A stretch of DNA of 64,000 bases from a virus. Position numbers and translations under genes: made by a program. The notes beneath the pieces are model-generated. The model was not told the origin of the DNA and did not search any database. It was given only the letters and a program-made list of their open reading frames with translations. The stretch spans positions 1 through 64,000 of the IMG/VR virus record IMGVR_UViG_3300047462_000385; one strand, 5' to 3'. This document shows positions 22,630 to 31,729 of the stretch, one piece after another. Every line of letters starts with the position of its first letter. The first letter of the stretch is position 1.

Positions 22630-23217
22630 AACACCTGCACAACAAAGACGTGAACAAGATAAAAAAGATAAAGCCACTACTCTACTGGAAACGAATAGTA
22701 GAGAGTAGAGAGTGGTGAGCTTGAATGTCGAGTTTGTCACAAAATTTTACCCTTGAAAGATAATTTTACTCCTTGCCTTAAAAAGTTTGAACAAGCAGGA
22801 TATCTTTCTTTCAACAAAGAATGTCAAGGCTGTCGAAGCAAAAGACATTTTAATGATAGACATTTTGTTAAAACATCTTTAAGGGATGTGTTGGCAGATC
22901 GTTTATATGTTTCTACGATCAGGGCATCTAATAAAAATCTATCATTAGATATTGATTTACAGTTCTTGCTCCAGCTTTGGGAACAGCAAAATGGATTATG
23001 TTATTATACAAAGAAACCTCTATCATTGGAAATTAATAATACTAATAAAGTATCTATTGATCGTTTAGATTCTTCAAGAGGGTATACACGAGATAATGTA
23101 GTTCTATGTCGTAACTCCATCAATTATCTTAAAGGAGAGTTGCCCATTAACGATTTTAAATCTATCATAGAAGAGATTTACGACAACTTTATTAATGTTA
23201 ATTATGAAAGTATTTGA
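22625..23217 (+). pseudogene. HNH endonuclease, 5' end disrupted
   Basis: The nuclease frame contains CRVCH...CQGCR, KKPLSLE and a domain with IDRLDSSRGY and NVVLCRNSINYLKG, as in phage HNH proteins. The likely N-terminus (ATG 22625, charged helix) is in another frame and meets TAG; a GTAGAGA repeat lies at the break. The nuclease part alone opens at a TTG (22753). Probably inactive. Confidence 0.7.
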
Positions 23218-23662
23218 AGACAATCCGAAAAACATTTATGCTATCAAGCACAGACTTGGTGAGCTAAAGAAACACAAATCGGATTCTTGTTTTCATTACT
23301 ATGTTGGAGGCTTCATTGTCAAAATCTTTACCCATAAGATTCAAGAAGCTGGCACCATTGACATTATGTCTAACTGGATTATTAATCCAGATGGAACTCA
23401 TAGTGTTGATAAGTCATTGGACGATTGCATCACGAAACACAAAGATGTGGACGTTCAGCTTTATGAAAATAAGAAGGGTCCCGGACATACTGTCTATGAG
23501 GCTTTCATTAATATGGATTTTGATTCTCGTTTTTGTAACTATGAGCCCATTAAACATGGCGATAAGTGGGGCTCAAGAACGGGCGATAGCATGCCCATTA
23601 TCAACTTGTGCGAATTAATTAAGTATTTACATCGTTTATCTAATCTAGCAGTTTTCTTTTGA
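23204..23662 (+). CDS. unknown protein, 152 aa
   Basis: Not recognised; ATG 23204 overlaps the end of the HNH remnant. Mixed alpha/beta with several His/Tyr. The stop overlaps the RBS region of the following gene. Confidence 0.65.
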   Translation: MKVFEDNPKNIYAIKHRLGELKKHKSDSCFHYYVGGFIVKIFTHKIQEAGTIDIMSNWIINPDGTHSVDKSLDDCITKHKDVDVQLYENKKGPGHTVYEAFINMDFDSRFCNYEPIKHGDKWGSRTGDSMPIINLCELIKYLHRLSNLAVFF

Positions 23663-23670
23663 GGAATATC

Positions 23671-23853
23671 ATGAACGCAGAAGACAAAAAGGCATTGGCA
23701 GAGATTATAAAGAATTATCCTATTCGGGATGTCTTAGACACACTAACCGAAGTAATCAATGATCAGATAGATGAGCTAGTTGATTTAAATGCTGGGGAGT
23801 CTGGCATGGTAAAAGAAATGAGCATTGTCGCCCATCACTTGGAACTTTTGTGA
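23671..23853 (+). CDS. small acidic helical protein
   Basis: 60 aa from ATG 23671 (RBS GAGGA). Helical, acidic. Not recognised. Confidence 0.6.
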   Translation: MNAEDKKALAEIIKNYPIRDVLDTLTEVINDQIDELVDLNAGESGMVKEMSIVAHHLELL

Positions 23854-23885
23854 GATAAACTAGGGCTATCATACTGCATATTAGT

Positions 23886-24389
23886 ATGGTAGCCATTCTT
23901 CTTACAATTCTCATCAGTTACATCGTTGCCAGTCTGACGGGTCATCTCATCCATTGGGCGCTACATCAGTCTTGGACCGGATTCTTAAATCAAGCCCATA
24001 TGTCACATCATTTGAAGATGTATCCTCCTGAGGACTTCACTTCAGATGTTTATAGACATGCTGGTTCTAGCAGTAGCCCAAGGTACTTTGCCTTGGTTGC
24101 CCTACCAGTTATCATAGCTCCAATTGTTTTAGGCATTCTAGGATTCTTACCATTACACTTAGTGATAATCGTATTGGCTATGGAAGGACTAATAGGATTA
24201 TTGAGCGATCGTATTCATGATGCCTTCCATATTAACAATCATTGGATGACCCGCGTGCCTGGGCTGCGTGTTATATTCGCTAGGTGGACCAAGCTCCATT
24301 ACATCCACCATGTGGATATGAGCAAGAACTACGGCATCTTCGCCTTCCACTGGGACCGTTTATTCAAAACATTTCAAGACACTAAATAA
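23886..24389 (+). CDS. fatty acid hydroxylase/sterol desaturase-like membrane protein
   Basis: 167 aa. Hydrophobic helices at ~2-20 and ~70-110, with histidine clusters HLIHWALH, HMSHH, HDAFH and HYIHH, the eight-histidine di-iron pattern of the family. These enzymes hydroxylate or desaturate lipids in membranes; here it might alter host lipids. Somewhat shorter than usual family members. Confidence 0.8.
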   Translation: MVAILLTILISYIVASLTGHLIHWALHQSWTGFLNQAHMSHHLKMYPPEDFTSDVYRHAGSSSSPRYFALVALPVIIAPIVLGILGFLPLHLVIIVLAMEGLIGLLSDRIHDAFHINNHWMTRVPGLRVIFARWTKLHYIHHVDMSKNYGIFAFHWDRLFKTFQDTK

Positions 24390-24406
24390 GAAAGTTGTAT
24401 ATCAGC

Positions 24407-25106
24407 ATGAGGAAAGTTTATTGCCAAAAGAAGAATGGCGAGCTGATTACCACCAATACTTACTATGCCTGGGAAGGTTTCCGATTGAAAGGATATCAAA
24501 CTCTTTTCTTTGAAGGTGAGTTTGAATCCGAAGAATTAGACAACATTCCCTTAACCAAAGACGATATCGTTTGTGGTTACATCCCTATTGTAAGGAAAGT
24601 ATTTGATAGGCTAGCTATCACCCTTCTGTGGAAGGCATATTAGGTATGGAACTCTGGCAGAGATTCACCAGCAAGACTATGATGTTAAGCCTGTCTTCAT
24701 TAAGCCGCGCTACATTCAGAAGCAATTTGTTGGTCATGTGGTGTCCCAGTTCCGAGATTTAATCAAAACCTCATCTCAGAAAATGGATATGGAGATTCAA
24801 ATCTCCGAGCCCGTTGAATTCGTAACAGAGTATCGAGGATTCGTCCTACGAGGCGATTTAGTGGGCTTAAAACACTATAAGGGCGACTTTGGCTTGGTGC
24901 CTGACGTGGCGGTCATCAAACAGGCTATCGCCGCTTATAAGGGCGCCCCAGTCGCCTATTCCATTGATTTTGGTGTTGATGACAAGGGACGTTCTTTATT
25001 AGTGGAAGTGAATGATGCTTTTGCATTAGGCAATTATGGTTTGAACAGTTTGATTTATACTGACATAATTGAGGCAAGATGGGACGAAATAATGGGCGCC
25101 ACTTGA
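24407..25106 (+). pseudogene. ATP-grasp-like protein, +1 frameshift
   Basis: From ATG 24407 the frame ends in TAG at 24641-24643 after LLWKAY; reading one base further on gives RYGTLAEI...KPVFIKPR and an open frame to 25106. Joined, the ~233-aa protein resembles ATP-grasp domain proteins that ligate carboxylates to amines: IPIVRK, VFIKP, YRGFVLRG, VEVNDAFALGNYG near the C-terminus. A +1 shift at TAT-TAG-G, a mutation, or a sequence error would explain it. Immediately upstream of the J-kinase operon. Confidence 0.65.
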
Positions 25107-25131
25107 CACGAGCCCTCTAAATGGTTACATT
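25103..25131 (+). promoter_or_regulatory. sigma70-type promoter of the J-kinase operon
   Basis: TTGACA (25103-25108), 17 nt, TACATT (25126-25131). It places transcription start near 25138 and so favours the ATG at 25154 for the next gene. Confidence 0.78.
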
Positions 25132-25153
25132 GAGTACTAAGATAGATTTATTC

Positions 25154-26152
25154 ATGATTGATTTTGATCCGTATAAAACGCTAGAAGTTAGTTCTAGGGC
25201 TAGTCAATTAGTTATTAAAGCCGCCTACCAAGCTCTGATGAAGAAACATCATCCAGACCATGGCGGCACCAAAGAACAAGCCCAAGAATTGAACGAAGCT
25301 TACGAATTGCTCTCGGATACCGTCAAGCGTAAGCAATATGACAAGACCAAGAACCCTAAAGGTGGAACTGTCATTGGGAACTATAAGGTTCTAGAAGACA
25401 TTGCTGAGGGTGGTTTCGGTGTTACCTACAAGGGAGAGCATGTTATCACCAAGGATCCAGTATGCATCAAGCACTGTTCCATGGTATCAGCCGCTCATGA
25501 CAAGATTCTCATCCAAGAGATGAAATCCATCTGGGATTTGCGTCACTACGCGCTTCCAGTAATGCGTGACCTTCAGAGACTAGATGATGGTAGCTTGGCA
25601 CTCATTATGAGCTACATCAAGGGTCCTACCTTGGAACAGATTGTAGAGAAGGCTGGAAAGATTGAGCCAGAGAGCACAGCATGGATCGTTGAGCGAATCC
25701 TTAATGCTCTACTTTACCTTCATCACCATGGTGTTATTCATGGAGATATCAAGCCACAGAACGTTATCATTCAACCTGATACCCACTCAGTAGTTTTGGT
25801 AGACTTCGGTTTAGCAATGGTTAAGCCAGGAAGTTCGGACAAGTCACTAGGATACACACCAGTATTTGCCTCCCCCGAGCAAATTGATGGCAAGGCTTTA
25901 TTACCAGCGAGCGATTACTATAGCCTCGGAATGCTAATGGTATATGCCCTCAATGGTGGTAAGCGTATGGATAAAAAAGAGGTACCATCTAACGTGCCTG
26001 ATCCCATGTGCGATTTCATTCAGAAGATTACAAAGAAGGATATCTTACAAAGACCGCAACGCGATCTCTTCGATGAGTTCGTTGAAGTTCGCCACAAGTC
26101 TTTCGGTCGTTCCCGTTCAGGAATGAAGAATATCCCAGGGTTTAATAGTTAA
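25154..26152 (+). CDS. J-domain / Ser-Thr protein kinase fusion
   Basis: 332 aa. Residues ~3-65 form a DnaJ J-domain with HHPDHGG (HPD loop that stimulates Hsp70) and AYELLSD. Residues ~75-320 are a Hanks-type kinase: glycine loop EGGFGVTY, lysine in VCIKH, catalytic HGDIKPQN (with G-D in place of R-D), DFGLA, and SPEQ activation segment. It may phosphorylate proteins brought by a DnaK chaperone. It heads an operon with a VWA protein and a pyruvate-kinase-like protein. Confidence 0.9.
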   Translation: MIDFDPYKTLEVSSRASQLVIKAAYQALMKKHHPDHGGTKEQAQELNEAYELLSDTVKRKQYDKTKNPKGGTVIGNYKVLEDIAEGGFGVTYKGEHVITKDPVCIKHCSMVSAAHDKILIQEMKSIWDLRHYALPVMRDLQRLDDGSLALIMSYIKGPTLEQIVEKAGKIEPESTAWIVERILNALLYLHHHGVIHGDIKPQNVIIQPDTHSVVLVDFGLAMVKPGSSDKSLGYTPVFASPEQIDGKALLPASDYYSLGMLMVYALNGGKRMDKKEVPSNVPDPMCDFIQKITKKDILQRPQRDLFDEFVEVRHKSFGRSRSGMKNIPGFNS

Positions 26153-26165
26153 CAGGAGAATTATC

Positions 26166-27116
26166 ATGTCAGAATCATCAAATTATAGTCCCGGCGATTG
26201 GAAAGGTTATGACTTCGACGCAGCTCGTAAGTCCTACGATAAGCATGTAGGGCGCAGCTATAGCGACGCAAAGGCAGACAACAAGAGGACAGCGGACTTA
26301 GTTCCAGCCTCTATTAAGACTGAGAGTGAAGCTCCTCTAGTAATTTTAGTTGACGTAACTGGTTCAATGGGAGATTGGCCAGCCGTTATGTTTTCCAAGC
26401 TTCCTTATATGGATAATGAGTGTAAGGAGTATTTGGGAGAGAACTTTGAGCTAAGCTTTGGTGCAGTTGGTGATGCTAACTCTGATCAATATCCAATTCA
26501 AGTTCGTCCTTTTGCTAAAGGTCGTGATATGGAGAAGCAACTCAAGGAGCTAGTCATCGAAGGCAACGGTGGTGGTCAGTGCCATGAGAGCTATGAGCTA
26601 ACAGCCTTATACTATGCTCGTAATGCTGAAATGCCTAATGCAAAACGTCCTATTATGATTATCATTGGTGATGAAGGTTATTATGATCACGTCATCAAGA
26701 AACATGCCGCTCTAGCTCAAGTCAAGTTAGAAGGCAATGATATTTCTACCAAAGACATCTTCAAGGAGTTGAAGGAAAAGTTTTCGGTCTATTTGATCCG
26801 CAAACCTTATGACTCTGGTGATGATAAGTATATTCAGAAGAAGTGGGAAGACTTGGTGGGCAAAGAGCACATCGCCATCCTTCCTTCGGCTGATCGAGTG
26901 GTAGACGTCATCTTCGGCATCTTGGCGCAAGAGAAGAACAAGGTTCATTACTTCAAGGAAGAAATTGAAGAACGTCAACGTGAAGACCAAGTAGATACAG
27001 TTTACAAGGCTCTTAAGACCATCCACGCTATTCCTGCTAAGGTTACTGACAGTGGTGGCAAATCAGTATTACATACTCATATGAAAGGTAGCAAAACTAA
27101 GCGATTACTGCCATGA
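26166..27116 (+). CDS. von Willebrand factor A domain protein
   Basis: 316 aa. MIDAS motif DVTGSMGD (~63-70) with GGGQ and a later acidic GDEGY, as in TerY-like VWA proteins that bind divalent metal and partner proteins. Located 13 nt after the kinase gene; kinase-VWA pairs are typical of TerY-P stress-response loci, so it may be the kinase's target or scaffold (inference). ATGA overlap downstream. Confidence 0.85.
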   Translation: MSESSNYSPGDWKGYDFDAARKSYDKHVGRSYSDAKADNKRTADLVPASIKTESEAPLVILVDVTGSMGDWPAVMFSKLPYMDNECKEYLGENFELSFGAVGDANSDQYPIQVRPFAKGRDMEKQLKELVIEGNGGGQCHESYELTALYYARNAEMPNAKRPIMIIIGDEGYYDHVIKKHAALAQVKLEGNDISTKDIFKELKEKFSVYLIRKPYDSGDDKYIQKKWEDLVGKEHIAILPSADRVVDVIFGILAQEKNKVHYFKEEIEERQREDQVDTVYKALKTIHAIPAKVTDSGGKSVLHTHMKGSKTKRLLP

Positions 27117-28039
27117 AAAATAAAGTTCCAGAACTATCAGTTACATTATGGCCAAGCTTTCCACACTTTAAACGTTTTGCTCATGATAGCCGAGTGGATG
27201 GTATTCGACTCAATAGTGCTATGATGAGCAATCCTGAGCTGGATAAAGAGCTAGAGATTGTTAAAGGCATGACTAGCTCTAATCCCCTCTTCTTTGACGT
27301 TAAAGGACGTCAATTGAGGGTAACTGAGGTAATCCCTAATAAAGATTACTTAGATATCAGACTCAATCATCCTATCAGTGTTAAGACGCCTAGCGTAGTC
27401 TTGTTCAAGGCTGGGGCTGACGTAGCCTTATTGGATCGCCTAGAAGAGGATGGTCAAAGGCTTATCTTCGAGGGTGGACCACGATACAATGTAATTGCTG
27501 GAGAGTCACTACACATTAGAGATAAGAGCCTAGAAGTTCGAGGAAACATCTTTACTCCCCAAGAGATTCAGAAGATTGAGAAGGTTCGTGCAGCGGGCTT
27601 CAACAAATACTATCTGTCTTATGTGGAGCAGCAAAGTGATGTGGATCAGTTTTTGGAACTGGTTGGTCGTGATGCTGAGGTCTGGTTGAAGATTGAAAGC
27701 CTTGCTGGCATGAAGTATGCCATCAACACATTTAAGAAGAAAGACAACCTGGTTTTGGTGGCAGCTCGTGGAGATTTGTTCGTTGAGCTTGACAAACCAC
27801 ACCATATGATTCATGCTTTGCGTGCAATTATTAAAGCAGACCCCGAGGCTTGTGTTGGGTCTCGCATCTTGCTTTCAGTCATTGATAGCCCAGTTCCATC
27901 GTGTGCCGACCTAATTGAGATTGCTTGGCTAAATGATATTGGCTTCCGTCGCATGCTACTATGTGACGAGCTTTGTCTTAAAGAAAACCTATTAGCCACG
28001 GCAGTAGCCGTTTTTGATGGTGTCAAGCGAGAGTTGTGA
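27113..28039 (+). CDS. pyruvate-kinase/HpcH-like TIM barrel protein
   Basis: 308 aa. Features of the PEP/pyruvate-binding barrel: DGIRLNSA, KIESLAGMKYAI (metal-binding Glu), LVLVAARGDLFVEL, LLSVIDSPVPS. Lacks the ADP/K+ regions of a full-length pyruvate kinase, so probably a specialised enzyme. With ATP-grasp, kinase and VWA neighbours it recalls the biosynthetic modules of tellurite-resistance (Ter) gene clusters. ATGA coupled to the VWA gene. Confidence 0.7.
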   Translation: MKNKVPELSVTLWPSFPHFKRFAHDSRVDGIRLNSAMMSNPELDKELEIVKGMTSSNPLFFDVKGRQLRVTEVIPNKDYLDIRLNHPISVKTPSVVLFKAGADVALLDRLEEDGQRLIFEGGPRYNVIAGESLHIRDKSLEVRGNIFTPQEIQKIEKVRAAGFNKYYLSYVEQQSDVDQFLELVGRDAEVWLKIESLAGMKYAINTFKKKDNLVLVAARGDLFVELDKPHHMIHALRAIIKADPEACVGSRILLSVIDSPVPSCADLIEIAWLNDIGFRRMLLCDELCLKENLLATAVAVFDGVKREL

Positions 28040-28046
28040 GGATAAT

Positions 28047-28541
28047 ATGTGCGAAGATTTATCAGACGGATTATTTACAGTCAAATGTGATTGTGGTGTT
28101 GAGTTCCCCGCCGAGAATGGCAAATGTTCTTGTGGCAATAAAGGGGGAGAGTTGAGATTGGATGTTGATCAATTTCTTAACCGAGTCTATTCTTTACAAA
28201 AAAGGAAAAAAGATGAGGGTGAAGGATTAGATCTTGTCTTTGATGTATTCTGGCAGTTGTATGATCGCTTTGATATTATGAATGATATCCTGGCAAAATT
28301 AGATGTTACTCAAATAGATACAACTCTCATGGTTGGGTTTATAACTCAAACTTTTAAATATGATAAGCAAGTTACAAATCATGCGGGGCTTTGTGATCGA
28401 ATAGAAGCACGTCTTAGAGAGCTGGGCGAATCTGAAGAAAGAATTGCTCGTCTAGTTACCGGACGGCGTACAGCTGGTAATTACTGGGACAATATGAAAG
28501 CTTTTGGGGCTCCCGGCTGGTTAAGCGGACCAAAGCCGTGA
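28047..28541 (+). CDS. unknown protein with N-terminal zinc motif
   Basis: 164 aa from ATG 28047 (RBS GAGG). Cys-x-Cys...Cys-x-Cys near residues 16-31 (CDCGVEF, CSCGNK), then a helical body with a basic end (RRTAGNYWDNMK). Not recognised. Confidence 0.65.
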   Translation: MCEDLSDGLFTVKCDCGVEFPAENGKCSCGNKGGELRLDVDQFLNRVYSLQKRKKDEGEGLDLVFDVFWQLYDRFDIMNDILAKLDVTQIDTTLMVGFITQTFKYDKQVTNHAGLCDRIEARLRELGESEERIARLVTGRRTAGNYWDNMKAFGAPGWLSGPKP

Positions 28542-28954
28542 ATGCTGGCTCACTACTAATTCTATTGGCGGTAATGTTTTGGGGCGTTAGCACCTTCATC
28601 CAAAGGATGTCAGCTGAGAAGTTATCTCCATTCCTAATGCAGATAGTGGCGGCAGTAGCTTACGTCTTCTTTATCCCCTTTGCTTATAAGTTGGCTGGAC
28701 CAAGCCCCAAATGGAACACCAATAGTATTATACTTACCTCTATTGCTACTCTCATCTCTATTGGTGGCAACGTACTGTTGTATAGTGGTTTGAAGGGAAA
28801 TCAAAACTCTGGTGCCTCCGCCATGTTGATTTCGTTGTATCCAGTCATCACAATGATGCTGTCTATGTTTATTTTGAATGAGCAAATGACCGTCACCAAA
28901 ATACTTGGTGTAGTGGCAATGATTGGTGGAGCTATCCTCCTGAGTCTAAAATAA
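28538..28954 (+). CDS. EamA/DMT-type transporter half
   Basis: 138 aa, GTG start overlapping upstream TGA. Four hydrophobic helices, with SAMLISLYPVITMMLS and the terminal LGVVAMIGGAILL typical of one EamA repeat. Full DMT transporters carry two repeats; a single-repeat protein would need to dimerise, like small multidrug transporters. Substrate unknown. Confidence 0.8.
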   Translation: MNAGSLLILLAVMFWGVSTFIQRMSAEKLSPFLMQIVAAVAYVFFIPFAYKLAGPSPKWNTNSIILTSIATLISIGGNVLLYSGLKGNQNSGASAMLISLYPVITMMLSMFILNEQMTVTKILGVVAMIGGAILLSLK

Positions 28955-29293
28955 TTACTTTTTCTTTTTCTTAGACTTCTTTTTCTTTAGCTTGCCGCCC
29001 ATTTTACGATATACGTCATAGACAACTGCCCAAGGCTCATCATACTTTTTCCAGTACTTCTTGACGGACTTCTTGGCTCTGTCCCAGGTTTTCTCGCTAG
29101 CAACAACGCCTGGAGGATTATGAGGCAAGTACTTATCATTAGTACCATTTTGTTTGATAAGCCAGCGCTCACCTGGGTCTAACCAAGTTAAATCTTCAGA
29201 CTTCACATCTAGAGGGGCATTGTCCTCATAATGACGTGCGGCAATTTTAGCTAGGTAATCATCTGCCAGATCGGCTACTTTATCAAAACTCAT
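28955..29293 (-). CDS. unknown basic protein, 112 aa
   Basis: ATG at 29293. Ends in an extreme lysine tail (KKKKSKKKKK), suggesting nucleic-acid binding. Contains WLDPGERWLIKQ and WAVVYDVYRKMGGK. Convergent with the transporter gene with no spacer between their stops. Not recognised. Confidence 0.7.
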   Translation of the reverse strand: MSFDKVADLADDYLAKIAARHYEDNAPLDVKSEDLTWLDPGERWLIKQNGTNDKYLPHNPPGVVASEKTWDRAKKSVKKYWKKYDEPWAVVYDVYRKMGGKLKKKKSKKKKK

Positions 29294-29315
29294 ATCATTA
29301 TACTTGGTTAGTAAT

Positions 29316-29627
29316 ATGTCCCTAGAATATCATTATAAGCCGGAAGATTTAACTTATAGAATTGAGTTTGTTACCAAAAAGAATAAAAACATTTCCAATA
29401 TCTTTATTGAGATATATGGCAAACCATTTAAAGAATTTTTATTAGACTTGACTGGTAATTATCATTTGCCCCTTCTTAGTAAACAAATCATTCAAAAAAA
29501 GATTATGTGGGGAGTTACAGATAATCAGTGGTTCCAGATGAAGTTCGTGATTATTGCGATAGAGTGGTTAAAAACATGGCATTCCTGTAGAGGTCAACAT
29601 GATACAATATACTATTGGGGCGGATGA
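29316..29627 (+). CDS. unknown protein, 103 aa
   Basis: ATG 29316. Not recognised; overlaps the RNase HII start by 29 bp, so the two are probably coupled. Confidence 0.6.
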   Translation: MSLEYHYKPEDLTYRIEFVTKKNKNISNIFIEIYGKPFKEFLLDLTGNYHLPLLSKQIIQKKIMWGVTDNQWFQMKFVIIAIEWLKTWHSCRGQHDTIYYWGG

Positions 29628-30201
29628 GGTAGGGTATGGTCCATTAGCTGGACCCGTGGTAGTTTGTGCAATTCGTGCTCCTGCCGATTGGAAAATCGAT
29701 GGACTCAATGATAGCAAGAAGTTGTCAGCTAAGAAAAGGGAATCCGTCTGTGACAAGCTGAACGATTTGATTGCCAATGCATCCATTAGGTTCGCTCTTG
29801 CTGAAAGAAGCAACGTTCAGATTGATAAGGTAGGAGTAGCTGTTGCCTTAAAGGATTGCTACGTAGAATGCTTCAAGCGGTTGTACGACGAAGAGTCAAC
29901 GATCATTGTGGATGGAATTTTAAAGTTTGACAACTTGGGCGTGGATGATTATCGTATCCAGAGCGTCATCAAGGCGGATAGCAAGTATCCAACGGTGATG
30001 GCTGCTAGCATTTTTGCCAAGGTGTATCGAGATAAGAAGATGCAATTATTGCATAAACAATATCCCGAATACGGTTGGGATTCAAATGCCGGTTATGGTT
30101 CAAAGGATCACTTGGCTGCCATTGAGAAGTTCGGACCTTCTCCTTTGCATCGCATGTCCTATGCTCCAATGAAGAATATGAAAATTGAAGATACCAGATA
30201 G
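29599..30201 (+). CDS. rnhB: ribonuclease HII
   Basis: 200 aa. GADEVGYGPLAGPVV (catalytic Asp8, Glu9), NDSKKLS, IVDGILKF (third Asp) and AASIFAKVYRD (fourth Asp) give the full DEDD set. It cuts RNA in RNA/DNA hybrids, including single ribonucleotides in DNA, and may remove primers during phage replication. Terminates in TAG. Confidence 0.95.
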   Translation: MIQYTIGADEVGYGPLAGPVVVCAIRAPADWKIDGLNDSKKLSAKKRESVCDKLNDLIANASIRFALAERSNVQIDKVGVAVALKDCYVECFKRLYDEESTIIVDGILKFDNLGVDDYRIQSVIKADSKYPTVMAASIFAKVYRDKKMQLLHKQYPEYGWDSNAGYGSKDHLAAIEKFGPSPLHRMSYAPMKNMKIEDTR

Positions 30202-30207
30202 TTAAAT

Positions 30208-30862
30208 CTATTCTAATTTTAGATCAATGATTTCACAAACAATGCGAAGATATTTTTCAGCATTTTGTTGTTTGAAATATTTGAGGGCAGAAACATCTAA
30301 TATCACTAATTCAATACCACGTTCCAAACAAGCTTGAAATTTTCTGTTATCATTATTTTGGATCGATGATAATTTTTTTGAACCAAAAATAGGTTCGTAG
30401 TGAAAAAATTCCATTTAGCTCAAAAGCAATCTTCAATGAAGGAATATAGATATCGAGTTCAGAATTTATGATTTCTTTATGATTGTAAAGTATGTTCAGT
30501 AGCGGATACTTATTAGTTAATTGTTTTTCAAGCCATGCTTCTAGTTTGGAACGCCTATTACCTTTTGTTTTATGTGTGTTATTATAGGTGCCAGCACAGC
30601 TCTTACTACAAAAATTATTTCCACTTTTTGATTGTTTTTTAGTGCTCAATCTAATGGCAAATGTTTTTTCGCAATTAGCACAGGTTGCCAGTATTCTTAC
30701 CTCTCTTGATGCATTAAAACATTTTGGGCTGCAGAAGCGACATTTATTTTTACCCAATTTTAGATCACTTCGAATTTGTTTGGTTTCTTTATAAAAAGAA
30801 TTTTGGCAAAATTCACATTCCAGTGGCAATGTCTTATCTTGGAATTCATTAATTTTGGACAC
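30208..30862 (-). pseudogene. homing endonuclease (zinc-knuckle, EDxHD-like), frameshifted
   Basis: Starts at 30862. Two Cys4 knuckles (CEFC...CSPKC; CANC...CSKSC) then a nuclease domain SKLEAWLEKQL, NSELDIYIPSLKIAFELNGIF. The frame breaks at a T6 run (~30410); one T fewer joins it to FHYEPIFGSKKL and the rest down to the TAG at 30208. The restored protein matches phage homing nucleases with a Vsr-like fold. Either decay or a homopolymer error. Confidence 0.75.
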
Positions 30863-30959
30863 GTCAAATAGCGGTTTAATACAGATATATAATTGTATGC
30901 ATAGAATTTCAAATTTCGAAAATGCAATCTGCTACTCAAATAATAGTACATATGTTTAC

Positions 30960-31033
30960 GGTAGTTTAGTTCAATGGTAGAACGTCCGTTTCATACGCGG
31001 AATACAAGAGTTCGATTCTCTTAATTACCACCA
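30960..31033 (+). tRNA. tRNA-Met(CAU) or Ile2
   Basis: Acceptor GGTAGTT/AATTACC, anticodon arm TCCGT-TTCATAC-GCGGA (CAU), T-arm AAGAG-TTCGATT-CTCTT, A73, CCA 31031-31033. A CAU anticodon may be elongator Met or lysidine-modified Ile. Confidence 0.92.
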
Positions 31034-31034
31034 C

Positions 31035-31457
31035 TTATTTCTGAGCTACTTGAGGTTCGTTTGGATAACTCAAGTGAACGGTGAAGTTACTGTAATCTAA
31101 TTCTTCACCATTTCTTTTGGTAGGATAGATTTCCCAATACTTTTCTAAGAAGGCTTTGATTTGAGTTGTTAATGGTTGATATTTTGGCAGCAGATTATTT
31201 TTCTCTGCTGGAGCAATGTTCAAATTGGAAACTGTAATGGTTCTATCATTGTTGGTAACATCAAATGATAGATTGATGCCATCAGTAGTAGCCATTTGTG
31301 GAAATGGGATGATGCCATATTGTCTTTGACCTGCAGCGTTTCTTAGGTTGGTCCAGATATCAGATTCAATCTCAGAACGGTAATCTTCGGCATTACGGTT
31401 GGCATACTTTTCGAATTTCTTAGCTAAAACAAGTAGATGGCGTTGAGATTTTTTCAT
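31035..31457 (-). CDS. unknown protein, 140 aa
   Basis: ATG at 31457. Basic N-terminal helix, then a beta-rich middle. Its stop is 2 nt from the end of tRNA-Met on the other strand. Not recognised. Confidence 0.65.
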   Translation of the reverse strand: MKKSQRHLLVLAKKFEKYANRNAEDYRSEIESDIWTNLRNAAGQRQYGIIPFPQMATTDGINLSFDVTNNDRTITVSNLNIAPAEKNNLLPKYQPLTTQIKAFLEKYWEIYPTKRNGEELDYSNFTVHLSYPNEPQVAQK

Positions 31458-31495
31458 ACCTGATATATGATTTTAGCGGCATATAAAATACCAAT

Positions 31496-31570
31496 GCGCG
31501 ATTAACTCAGTGGTAGAGTGCTAGCTTTACAAGCTGGAAGTCGTAGGTTCGAGCCCTACATCGCGTACCA
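31496..31570 (+). tRNA. tRNA-Val(UAC), copy 1
   Basis: Acceptor GCGCGAT/ATCGCGT, anticodon arm CTAGC-TTTACAA-GCTGG (UAC), T-arm GTAGG-TTCGAGC-CCTAC, A73, CCA 31568-31570. Confidence 0.93.
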
Positions 31571-31578
31571 GATACCAT

Positions 31579-31652
31579 GGGCGGTTAGTTAAATGGTATA
31601 ACACCTCGTTTACACCGAGGATTCAGGGGTTCGATTCCCTTACTGCCTACCA
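31579..31652 (+). tRNA. tRNA-Val(UAC), copy 2
   Basis: Acceptor GGGCGGT/ACTGCCT, anticodon arm CCTCG-TTTACAC-CGAGG (UAC), T-loop TTCGATT, A73, CCA. Clearly different in sequence from copy 1, so not a recent duplicate. Confidence 0.92.
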
Positions 31653-31658
31653 AACTAT

Positions 31659-31729
31659 CTCTGGTTAGCTTGGTGGTAAAGCATCTGCTTGACTTGCAGA
31701 ATATGAAAGTTCGATTCTTTCACTGGAGA
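31659..31729 (+). tRNA. tRNA-Val(GAC), no encoded CCA
   Basis: Acceptor CTCTGGT/ACTGGAG, anticodon arm TCTGC-TTGACTT-GCAGA (GAC), T-arm GAAAG-TTCGATT-CTTTC, A73, then CAA instead of CCA. Its end overlaps the stop region of the antisense HNH gene, whose insertion may have replaced the CCA. Confidence 0.88.

Noticed and set aside
27113-28039. Complete glycolytic pyruvate kinase
   Set aside because: Too short (308 aa) and lacking the nucleotide and potassium binding regions; only the PEP-barrel character is visible.
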